Positions 54,301 through 63,500 of a stretch of DNA of 64,000 bases are shown here, one piece after another; within the stretch, counting starts at the first letter, position 1, and each line of letters begins with the position of its first letter. The position numbers and the translations under genes were made by a program. A model generated the notes under the pieces. The model saw nothing but the letters and a program-made list of their open reading frames with translations. It was not told where the DNA came from and ran no database searches. Source of the stretch: Amyelois transitella (taxonomy: Eukaryota > Arthropoda > Insecta > Lepidoptera > Pyralidae); contig NC_083531.1 in NCBI RefSeq assembly GCF_032362555.1, positions 4,030,001 to 4,094,000 of the forward strand. The letters run 5' to 3'.

Positions 54301-57300
54301 ATACGCTTTTAAAGATACCTAACGGTTTAGAGTGAAATGGAATTTTTATGAGAATGTGGGATATATATATAAATACATATAATCACGTCACGTTGCGGGG
54401 TGAACAGAGCCCGCTTCGTTCGAAGCAGTTCAGGTAGGTTCATACATACATTACAATCAAGTCTATTTCCCTTCCGGGGTAGACAGAGTCTTCAAAAGAC
54501 TGAAAGGCCACTTTCATCTGGCTTTATAATGGAATTGAGATTCAAATAGTGACTGGTTGGAAGCCCATCGCATGTAAGCAGAAATTCAAGTATACCTATT
54601 AGCTTAACCCTTGGTAGCCTATTACGACATCCATAGGATAGGGATGGAGTGGCTCTACAAGGCACATATCAAAAAAATCTAATTTTAATTAAAAAAAGGA
54701 ACAATCAACTCAAGTCATCGGCGATTTGATTAGAAAATTGGAAAAAAATATTTGAGTACTTACATCTGAATGCTTATACAAATGCATTGTATAAGATTCT
54801 TCTTCGCCAAAACCTTTGTAGCAAACCATACATTTGAACTGAGAATTTTTAAAATTCGAAGATTCCTTCCTTTTTTGAATCTCCTCGTGTTGTTCCTCCA
54901 AACTCAAATCGGTTATTTTGAATATCGATTCATCCAACGCTATGCCCTTCCTTCGCTTATCGATTTTAGACGTTTCTTTTTTTGTTTCATTTTCCAATTG
55001 TTCTATTTTCAAATCCTCTGGTGTGACGACTATTTGCTCGTCAATAAGGAAATCCGGTGAAACGCTCCGTTCTTCGTTGTCGGAAAACGTTTCGTTTTTC
55101 AAATCGATTTCAACATTTAAATCGATATCTTTTAAATCGACTTCCGGCTTGATGTCAGCGAATTGGCTCTCTTCTAAATAGACGTGATAATCGTCTATAT
55201 TGTACTTTTGGGTATGAGTTGTCGTAAGATTATTTCCTGGGCGGTCTAAACTCAGTATAACATCTGTGGTGAGCTAAAATATTAAAAAAAATCTCTAGAA
55301 TAAAGTAGTGCCCTTGTACTGAATTTCTCTTTAGTTTAAGTTCTTATTTTCTTTTTCTTTGATGTACATAAATATACATATACATTACATACATCCATAT
55401 AATCACGTCTGTATCCCTTCCGGGGTAGACAGAGCCAACAGTCTTCAACAGATTCGAATAGCGACAGTTTGCTAGCCCGTCGCCTGAAAGAGAAATCCCA
55501 AATTTATAAGGCTATTCCTTAGTCGCCTTTTACGACATCCATGAGAAAAAGATTTCATTCGATATTTCCATATATATCTAAAACCTTCCATTTCCATATT
55601 TAAGGCTCCTTTAGTAACATGACCATTTCGCATTTATTATATACCTAAGTTAGGCTCTTACGATGAGGGAAACCATCGTGAGGAAACCTGCACATTCAGG
55701 CAACTGGATGTGTAAAAATCATCGATCCAATACGGGTAAGATTCCCCTGCAAAGGTTGCGGAGGTCAGACGGGAGTCGCTTCATGTAAAAACCTGACTCA
55801 CCCAGTCCAGGATCCATGGTCAAAGGCACACCCCGGGCTCCTCTCCAGAGTGGTGAGGATGCGACCGGGACAAAAAGTCAGTAGGTAGAAAAATATTAGC
55901 AAAGACTAGCTGTGCCCGCGACTTCGTCCGCGTAGAATAGTTATTTTGACCATTGAAGCCCTCAAGGATTAATAATTTCCCCAATTTTTTTTACATTTTC
56001 CATTACTTCTTCGCTCCTCATAGTTGCAGCGTGATGTTATATAGCCTAAAGCCTTCCCCGATAAATGGTCTATTCAACACAAAAATAATTTTTCAATTCG
56101 AACCAGTAGTTCCTGAGATAAGCGCGTTCAAACAAACAAACAAACGAACACACAAAATCTTCAGCTTTATAATATTAGTATAGATTATAAACTTACAAAT
56201 GTGTTCGACTTGGCCGCCTCAGTCAGCGCGTGGTGACTCCGATGCGCCTTGAGTCTCAGCCGGTAGCTAGTCAACAATCTATGAGTGCATTCCCAGCATA
56301 GCTTCCGAGGTAGACTTTCTGAATCCCACACCTAAATAAATAATAAATAAATAAATATATACGGTACAAATTACACAGATTGAGTTAGCCTCGAAGTGAG
56401 TTCGAGACTTGTGTTACGAGATACTAACTCAACGATACTATATTTTATAATAAATACTTATATAGATAAACATCCAAGACCCAGGCCGATCAGAGAAAGT
56501 TCGTTTCTCATCATGCCCTGGCCGAGATTCGAACCCGGGACCTCCGGTGTCACAGACAAGCGCACTACCGCTTCGCCACAGAGGCCGTCTGACACTGGAC
56601 AAAGTGCCGTGTGATTTTCTGCACTTTAGAATAGCCACCCACACAATATGTGGTATTTAGTATAGAACCACTCCGTATCTTTCCCATGGATATCGTAAAA
56701 CGCGACTAAGGGTAGGCTAACAAGGTCGTTATTATTCTTGTAGGCGATGAGCTAGCAACCTGTCACTATTTGAATCTGAATTCTACCATTAAGCCATACA
56801 GCTAATGCCTTTCAGATTTTTCAAGACAGTTGGCTCCGTCTACCCCGCAAGGGACGTGATCATAGTATGTATGTTTAATTGCCCGAAAAACGCACAACCA
56901 CTTACCATTAGTCCAGTAATTTCTTCATATGCTTTATTCAAATTATTATTATTGTTCATATCATACAGTTTCCTTCCTACAGATAAACATATTAGGCAGG
57001 TCTGAAAAAAATATCAAAGAAATTAGTTTATTATTACCTTTTTTTAATTTGGTGCGAAAAAATGCCAGCGTCACTCGATTTATTTCAGATATCGTAACTA
57101 ATCGTAAAAGGCGACTAAGGGATAGGATTATAAACTTGAGATTCTTCTCATAGGCGATGGGCTAGCAATCTGTCACTATTTGAATCTCAATTCTTTCTTT
57201 AAGCCAAATAGCTGAACGTGGCCTATCAGTCTTTTCAAGACTGTTGGCTCTGTTTACCCCGCAAGGGACATATGCGTGATTATATGTATGTATGTATCGT

Positions 57301-59226
57301 AACTTATCTCTGTATGTAATCTGCTGCAAATATATTATATAAATATATAAATATATAATTAGTATGGTAGATATATAGGTACATACATATATATTTAGTA
57401 TATAATACTATATGTAGTATTTATAAATGTTTATTATATTTTGTCACCCACACAAAGGTTTTCTGCTTAACCCAATGGAAAACTGTTATATACATACATA
57501 CATAATAGTCACATCTATATCCCTTGCGGGTTGGACAGGACAATCTTGAAAAGACTGATAGTCATGCAGCTGAATGTGGCCATTCTGGTTCTGTCTGCTC
57601 TATATAAGGGACTAGCTGTGCCCGCGACTCCGTCCGCATGGAATAGTTATTTTGGGCATCATTGAAGCCCTCGCGGGTTAATAGTTTTCCCCGTTTTTTT
57701 TTTCATATTTTCCATTATTTCTTCGCTCCTAATAGTTGCAGCATGATGTTATATAGCCTAAAGCCTTCCTCGATAAATGATCTATTCAACACAAAAATAA
57801 TTTTTAAATTCGATCCAGTAGTTCCTGAGATTAGCGCGTTCAAACAAACACACAAATAAACAAACAAACTCTTCAGCTTTATAATATTAGTATAGATAAA
57901 GACGTGATAACATGCATTCAGAAAAGTTATCTTACCTGCAATATTTCAGGTACAGCACCAACCATAAGGTCACCAGATGGAAGAATGTCAAAATAGTTGA
58001 AATGTAACGAACAAACATACATTCTCTGTGATGTTTTGTTCATGTCAATGACCTTTAGCCATTGTTCTCTCAGAAGTACATTTGTTGGAACTCTGTAATT
58101 GATGCAAGGAGAATTTTAAGTTGCCGTTGTGCCGTGTGGTTGCAGGCACCAATACAAAAAAGAATAGGACCACTCCATCTCTTTCCCGTGGATGTCGTAA
58201 AAGGCGACAAAGGGATAGGCTTACAAACTTGGGATTATTTTTTTAGGCGATGGTCTAGCAACCTGTCACTATTTGAATCTCAATTCTATCTTAAGGCCAG
58301 GTAGCTGAACGTGGCCTATCAGTCTTTGCGAGACTGTTGGCTCTGCCTTCCCCGCAAGGGATATAGACGTGATTATATGTATGTATGTATGAGAATTTTA
58401 ATTGGTAAGTATTAATCATGCCTCTTTCCCGGAGTGGTAGGCAGAGACTACATCATTCCACTGGCCACGATCCCTGCATACTTCTTTCGCTTTATCTACA
58501 TTCATAACTTTCTTCCCGCAAGCTCGACAGTACAGACAGAAATAAAATTAACAGAGAATAGAGATGAATGGATGAAATTCTACATGTCTCCACTAACAAG
58601 AGTTAACTTTTAAATTTAAGAAGAAGAATATATTTTATTTAGTATATTATATTAAAATTTGATAAGGCTTTTGTACATCACCTTAGTATTAAGTTAGGGA
58701 TAAGTAATTTTTGTTATCATTTATGTCCAATAAAGGGTATTCATCTATCCATTACACATATTATTATAAACAAAATTAAATACAAATACTGTTAAATGTT
58801 TGATATGTAATTACAACTAAAATAATGAATGTGAAAGCAAGTTTATTTTTTAATTTTGCATGTATATAATTCTGAAGAAGAGCATAGTGCACTTTTCATC
58901 CCGGTAAAAACTATAGGACCCATGGGATTTGCGAAAGATCTGTAATCTTTTATAGGTAGCGCTACATTCGCGCGGGCGAAACTACAGGTAAAATATTACC
59001 TACTTACCTAGGTATATAAAAGAAAAATAATAATCGACAATCTACAAAAAACCAGTATCTTCTACAGAATATGAGGTACGGTACACTTATAATATTAACG
59101 TTTTATGAAAATTTAAGAGTAGGTAACTTAAAATATATTTATTATTACTAACGCGTGAAATGTTATTTCTCCACAACCAATTTCCTTAGTCGAATGATAT
59201 GAACATCCGATTACGGCGCACTTCAT
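46043..59226 (-). CDS. Gene C: THAP-ZAD-C2H2 zinc-finger protein (14 exons, about 681 aa)
   Basis: Exons in order (minus): 59226-59153, 58092-57936, 57001-56906, 56331-56197, 55273-54764, 54155-54028, 53267-53193, 52473-52335, 51681-51587, 51131-51035, 50723-50583, 49586-49386, 48951-48814, 46102-46043. Frame is continuous. THAP residues 1-77 (MKCAVIGC, CSLHF, GAVPEI), ZAD about 78-154, acidic linker 155-300, finger 1 near 305, 11 fingers in all, MKKPWPKR motif and a short tail ending WPHCE. The small exon 3 of A and B was not found. The final intron holds a mariner element and three decayed copies of exon 13. If exon 13 is read through instead of spliced, the protein ends two codons later (SF, TAA at 48804-48802). 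Confidence 0.85.
46379..47700 (+). mobile_element. Mariner DNA transposon
   Basis: 1322 bp flanked by TA (46377-46378 and 47701-47702). The ends are imperfect inverted repeats of about 25 bp sharing AGAAAAGTATCGGGAA at left and, inverted, AAGAAAGTAGCGGGAA at right. Lies in the last intron of gene C, opposite strand. Confidence 0.85.
46575..47648 (+). pseudogene. Mariner transposase with one nonsense codon
   Basis: ATG at 46575 opens 23 codons to TAA at 46644-46646; the same frame then continues without break to 47648 (331 codons from the next ATG at 46653). The N-terminal helix-turn-helix is interrupted. Catalytic aspartates are in VTGDETWV, HHDNAPSH and APADFF, with 34 residues between the second and third (D34D), the mariner signature. 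WVYEFD and YSPDMAP are also typical. A single change silenced an otherwise intact gene, unless the shorter protein is made. Confidence 0.9.
48059..48145 (-). pseudogene. Older, decayed duplicate of exon C13
   Basis: Keeps AGCTCACC, CTCTTCGGCCA and ACATTTCCCGCATG blocks with gaps. Confidence 0.65.
48300..48348. repeat. (TA)n microsatellite
   Basis: About 24 units, between the two partial exon C13 copies, abutting a T-SINE scrap. Confidence 0.9.
48366..48466 (-). pseudogene. Partial duplicate of exon C13
   Basis: Same bases as exon C13 from the donor back through the KPWPKR codons, with a 15-18 nt deletion in the finger; the 5' end is missing. Confidence 0.85.
48465..48700 (+). repeat. R-family repeat
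   Basis: Head replaced by the end of an exon C13 copy; tail (ATGT)n present. Confidence 0.75.
48814..48951 (-). CDS. Gene C exon 13: finger 10 end, finger 11, KPWPKR motif
   Basis: THTSLKPFKC, CETCGKCF, HMKKPWPKRNRG; donor GCG|GTGAGC at the same point as in gene B. Confidence 0.85.
49005..49380. repeat. (GA)n-rich tracts
   Basis: GAGAGA runs at 49005-49065, 49165-49180, 49230-49290 and 49315-49380. 49175-49232 also repeats the acceptor side of exon C13 (48946-49003). Confidence 0.85.
49386..49586 (-). CDS. Gene C exon 12: fingers 8-10
   Basis: 201 nt; CPQCNKRF, CSECGKRL; donor GCG|GTGGGG followed by a (CT)n tract on this strand. Confidence 0.85.
49617..49950 (+). repeat. R-family repeat with duplicated head
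   Basis: The head GCCGTGTGGTTCCCGGCACC occurs at 49617 and again at 49686; the tail is complete. Confidence 0.8.
50165..50420 (+). repeat. R-family repeat, full length
   Basis: In gene C intron 11, 160 bp from exon C11. Confidence 0.8.
50583..50723 (-). CDS. Gene C exon 11: finger 7 end, finger 8 start
   Basis: 47 codons, three more than in A and B; HPDKNRTNFP, CEVCGRMFQ|. Confidence 0.85.
50733..50930. repeat. 19-bp minisatellite
   Basis: About ten units like AGATTGAATGAAATGAACG, starting 10 bp from the exon C11 acceptor. Confidence 0.9.
51035..51131 (-). CDS. Gene C exon 10: basic spacer
   Basis: Ends PICCEQ|GTGAGT, the first Cys of finger 7. Confidence 0.8.
51587..51681 (-). CDS. Gene C exon 9: finger 6 (H-x6-H)
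   Basis: CEPCDIRF ... RHQLLSPKH. Confidence 0.85.
51715..51985 (-). repeat. R-family repeat, full length
   Basis: Same strand as gene C; intact head and tail. Confidence 0.85.
52060..52325. repeat. (TTTCATCAATC)-type array
   Basis: Two larger units of about 90 bp (each with TTTTTGATCAATCTTTTACC) plus short TTTCATCAATC units, ending 10 bp from the exon C8 donor. Confidence 0.85.
52335..52473 (-). CDS. Gene C exon 8: finger 4 end, finger 5
   Basis: 139 nt; YMSHVRIKH, CALCGNSF; donor GCG|GTATGA. Confidence 0.85.
52925..53180 (+). repeat. R-family repeat, full length
   Basis: Tail mutated to TATAATGTATGCATG, 10 bp from exon C7 donor. Confidence 0.8.
53193..53267 (-). CDS. Gene C exon 7: finger 3 end, finger 4 start
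   Basis: 75 nt; CPHCSEQF. Confidence 0.8.
53290..53556 (-). repeat. R-family repeat, best full-length copy
   Basis: About 267 bp from tail CATACATACATATGATCACG to head GGTGCCGGGAACCACACGGC. No RNA polymerase III boxes stand out and no ORF is present. The 3' 55 bases resemble the RTE-like LINE end. Additional copies not listed separately: 12830-12980, 16440-16535, 20695-20790, 22350-22415, 23215-23310, 30495-30585, 31810-31975, 33110-33215, 37790-38125, 39440-39650, 40075-40300, 40575-40740, 43250-43322 with 43430-43580, 46255-46300, 47780-47950, 48150-48235, 51240-51360, 54365-54660, 55385-55560, 57490-57600. Confidence 0.85.
54028..54155 (-). CDS. Gene C exon 6: finger 2, start of finger 3
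   Basis: CDICKIRF, CKSCPYVTTR; splits finger 3 as in gene A. Confidence 0.85.
54764..55273 (-). CDS. Gene C exon 5: acidic linker and finger 1
   Basis: 170 codons; IFKITDLSLEEQHEEI then CMVCYKGF. Confidence 0.85.
56197..56331 (-). CDS. Gene C exon 4: second half of ZAD
   Basis: LPRKLCWECTHRLL; 45 codons. Confidence 0.85.
56605..56870 (+). repeat. R-family repeat, diverged
   Basis: Head unlike the others; 57085-57290 is a second, 3' half in the same direction. Confidence 0.7.
56906..57001 (-). CDS. Gene C exon 3: first half of ZAD
   Basis: TCLICLSVGRKLYDM then five Asn; 32 codons. Confidence 0.85.
57936..58092 (-). CDS. Gene C exon 2: THAP C-terminal half
   Basis: VPTNVLLREQW, CSLHF (C-x2-H), GAVPEILQ|GTAAGA; 157 nt, shorter than in A and B (175). 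Confidence 0.85.
58130..58395 (+). repeat. R-family repeat, full length
   Basis: 40 bp upstream of the exon C2 acceptor on the other strand. Confidence 0.85.
59153..59226 (-). CDS. Gene C exon 1: THAP N-terminus
   Basis: 74 nt; MKCAVIGC ... GEITFHA; donor GC|GTTAGT. Confidence 0.85.
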
Positions 59227-60413
59227 TTTGAGGATATATTAATTCAATTTTTGTTAGCATAAAAACATTGGGCAGAACCTAAACACTGCAAGAATAATAT
59301 TTTTGTTAAAAGCCCAAAGCCTATAACATTCGTCGACAAAGAGATTCATATTACTTTTAAATCTGCCTAATTAATCATCTACTATACAATTTATATAAAT
59401 AGAACAAGATATCAATAGTTTAATAATTTTATTTATTTAATATAAATGAATATTTCCTTAGTTTTTCCGCACAATAGGAAGATCATAAACCAAACAATAT
59501 AAGAATAATCTGATATTTAAGACATTGACGGCTATCACTGTCAGGATTTTAGGGTTCCGTAAAAAAGGAACCCTTAAGCTCTAAGAAATTAGTTTTTTTC
59601 TTAAGTTTGCTCCCAAACAAATAAAGATGGGGGTAATTTATTTTCTTCACTAACTGCAAGGTGGTGTATCATTTAATAGCTCTTTTAAAAAAATTATGAA
59701 GTTTAAAATACCATTTCTTGATTAAGAGATGCGATTCTGAAATATTTGGTATATAAGTGTCCACCCTTCTATCTGCTCAATGGTTATTTATATGGACATA
59801 CATACATACATACATACATAAACTCACGCCTCTTTCCCGGAGGGGTAGGCAGAGACTACCTCTTTCCACTTGCCACGATCCCTGCATACTTCCTTTGCTT
59901 CATCCACATTCATAACTCTCTTCATGCAAGCTCGGCGGTTATATGGACTCATAAAAAAATTGCAGCAGTAGATAAGTATAACGTTATATATATGTCAGAG
60001 CTGAGCAGAAAGTAAAAACTAAGGTAAAAACGAATAAGTTATGGGTGACCAACATATAAAATGAAATCGGAGACACTACAATTCGCGCGGTCCGGCACGC
60101 ACTTCACCGGTTTTTTTTTCTCGCAACCAAAACATAGCACAGGCGCTTATAACAGCTTGGGGGAACACTTGTCATGACGTTTGTCAATGTCACATCCTTC
60201 TATTAATGTCAGTCAGTCATGTCAAATCAATATGAGGGAATTTGTTTGTTTGCATTGCACTAGTTTGCAGATTGACTTGCAAGCTAATTTTGCTTGCAAG
60301 CCGAGTTTTAATTTCTATCGTCTGTTATGGTTCACAAACAAAATCCAAGAGAAGAAATATTATACTTCTTTCAAACTACGACAAGGCTAGACAGTAAAAA
60401 TACAAAATAAAAC
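59227..60413. promoter_or_regulatory. Divergent spacer between genes C and D
   Basis: 1.2 kb between the two start codons. Contains an RTE-like tail (59797-59945) and a hairpin AGGGTTCC...GGAACCCT (59551-59573). No other gene seen. A shared promoter is inference from orientation. Confidence 0.45.
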
Positions 60414-60512
60414 ATGTCTGTGTGTAGAATGTGTCTGGCAACAAATCTAAATTTGTATTCCATTTTAAACACTCCATTGCATGGGGTTTATGAGAAAATT
60501 ACGAATATGCCG
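60414..60512 (+). CDS. Gene D exon 1: first half of ZAD
   Basis: MSVCRMCLATNLNLYSI; 33 codons; donor CCG|GTAAGA. Confidence 0.85.
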
Positions 60513-63500
60513 GTAAGACTCGTAGCTCTTATTACACTACACTCAACTTAACTTTTCTTTCAAAAATTATTTTAAACAAATTTTGGTTAGGGTATACGAA
60601 AGGGTGCGTACTTTTTGGGACTTAGAAAAATTTCGCAGATTTGACCCAAATTTTATGGCTCACTGTTAGTATTGTGTCGACAGGTTTTACACCAACTCTA
60701 TTTAGTAATCTATATAAAAAAAGCAAAAAACACATTCACTCGGGCACTAATCACAAAATCTACTGAGCCATATATATGACATTTGGCAGGAAGATAAGAT
60801 TGTAATTAGCAGACATCCACTAATAAACGATTTTGTAATTTTAAGCTGTGGGCGCTCTCTAGTAAATAAATTAATGATGATGATGATGAATAGATTATGC
60901 AATACTAGACACCAATATAACCTAAACTCATTTTATTTATAAAACACTAAACATTTCAGCTTCACGCAGATATGAGGCCGATAGCGTTCTGCTACATCTG
61001 TTACGCTCAACTCAACAAGTGCTACAATATGATCTTAACGTCCGTCAAAGCCAACAACATACTGACGGAGATACTGCAGCGGTATATGGAGGTTGGTTCT
61101 TTGCTGGTAAATGAGACAGGTTGTATGGAAATGCCTAGATGAATGTACCTTAATCAAATCGGATACGTTCCGGCAAAAGATCAGGTCGAGAGTACACGAA
61201 ACTAAGCTTGCATAACGAGAGATATAAATGTGAATGAAGCGAAATAAGTATGCAGGGATTGTGGTAAGAACATTGTAGTCTCTGCCTACCTCTCCAGGAA
61301 AGAGGCGTGATTTATGTATATACATACATACATACATAAAATCACGCCTCTTTCCCGGAGGGGTAGGCAGAGACTACCTCTTTCCACCTGCCATCTGATT
61401 TATGTATATATGTGTGTATTATATGTAAAAAGGGACTATCTGAATCTGTGATTATTACTTATTTTGACACTAAACAGTTAAAAAAAGTACCCAAAACCGC
61501 CAGGAAAGAGGCGTGACTTTATGTATTGAAACGAAACAGTCAATAACTTACGTTACCAGATCACACCCAAGTCGGTGGCCATGATGGACCCCTTGGGCAC
61601 CACCTCCATGTCTTCAGCGTACTGCATCTCACCGCTGAACCACTACTGCTACCCTGACATGACCGAGGGTACCACCCAAGTATGCGAGGAGGGTATGGTT
61701 CTTTTAAATAATTACTGCGTAATTTTATTAGCCTGGAGCTTATATTTTCATTAATTATCATTCCTCCACTATCTTTTTTTCTTGGGCCAGCAAATCTATG
61801 ATTCAAAATTGGATCACTTTTTGACGTCACATAACTTAAATCTAATTATAACTACTACCGCTTCCAAAGCGCATGTGTAGAAGAAGCGGCGGAACAAACT
61901 ACACTGCAGCATTTTCATCGGACGTCAATTTACAAATATAGATCTCTTTAATCTAAATCGTGGATGAATGCACATTGTCTACATTAAAAAACATGAATGA
62001 ATGTAGAACTAATGAAACTATGATTTGAATTCCCATGGAATTCCCAGAAAAATAGTCTGTGTTTGAGCTTGGATAATAAATATAGTATAGTAGTTAGTAT
62101 GTCAACTAATTAATACTCACCGATGCTTTTATGGTGAGGGAAAACATGGTGAGGAAACATGCACATTCAGGTATTTGGATGTGTAGCCATGATTGATCCA
62201 ATACAGGTTAGGTTTACCTGCTAAAAGTCACAGTGGTCAGATGTGAGTTGCTTCATGTTAAAACCTGATTGATCTATGCAATCCGGGATCCATAGTAAAA
62301 GGTATACCGCGGGCGCCTTTCCATAGTGGCGAGGATGCAACACGGTACTAAAGACAAGAGGAAGAAATAATTTATTTTTATTATGTTGGTATATATGAAT
62401 GTTCTCAGGCCGCAGCCAACATGAAGAAGCCCTCTGGTAACTTTTGTTATAAAGAAAGATGGCTTCTTATGTCCGGCCGTGTGGTTCTAATAGAAAAAAA
62501 AAATAGGACCACTCCATGTCTTTCCTATTGATGTCGTAAAAGGCGACTGAGGAATAGGCGTATAAACTTGAGATTCTTTTAAGCGATGGGCTAGCAACCT
62601 GTCACTAGTTGGATCTCAACTCTATCATTAAGCCAAACAGCTGACCGTGGCCTATCAGTCTTTTCAAGACTGTTGGCTCTCTCTACCCCGCAAGTGATAT
62701 ATGTCGGCTTATTATTATTGTGGTGTAGGGGTGCCTTTAGGCGGCTGATTCACAAAATTCCGCGGTAACGGAAGTTAATGCGATATACTACAAATTATAT
62801 ACATATACATAATTTGAAGTCGACAAAGCGTAACTTATAAGTTTTATTTTCATTAATAAATAGAAATAAAAAATAATATTTTTTCAGTTACTACACAAAA
62901 CGTGTCTGATGCTTACACGACGGCTGATAGCAGCGACACGGACGACTCGAGCGAAAAACAACTTTATACAAAAGGTAATAACAACTATATTCACTTGCTT
63001 TGTTCACTTGCATTATAAATTGCTTAGTAAATTTATTTTTATTTACACGAAGTTCATTTAAGATTTATTAAATACTTACATACATACATATGTTCACGTC
63101 TATATCCCTTGCGGGGTAGACAGAGCCAACAGTCTTGAAAGGACTGAACTGACTGCCACGTTCAGCTATTTGGCTTAATGATAGAATTGAGATTCAAATA
63201 GTGACAGGTCGCTAGCCCATCGCCTAAAAGAAGAATCCCAAGTTTATAAGCCTATCCCTTAGTCGCCTTTTACGACACCCATGGGAAAGAGACGGAGTGG
63301 TCCTATTCTTTTCTATATTGATGCAGGGAACCGGGCGGCAACAAGTAATAACCAATACTGAAATTTAGTGAAATAAGATATTTTTTTCCCACAGGTACGA
63401 AGAGACAGACAACGAAGAAAGCGAGAGAGAAAAAGCAACATCCAAAAACTCAAACCGGCGAGAAACCATATGAATGTAACACATGTAAACAAAGATTCAA

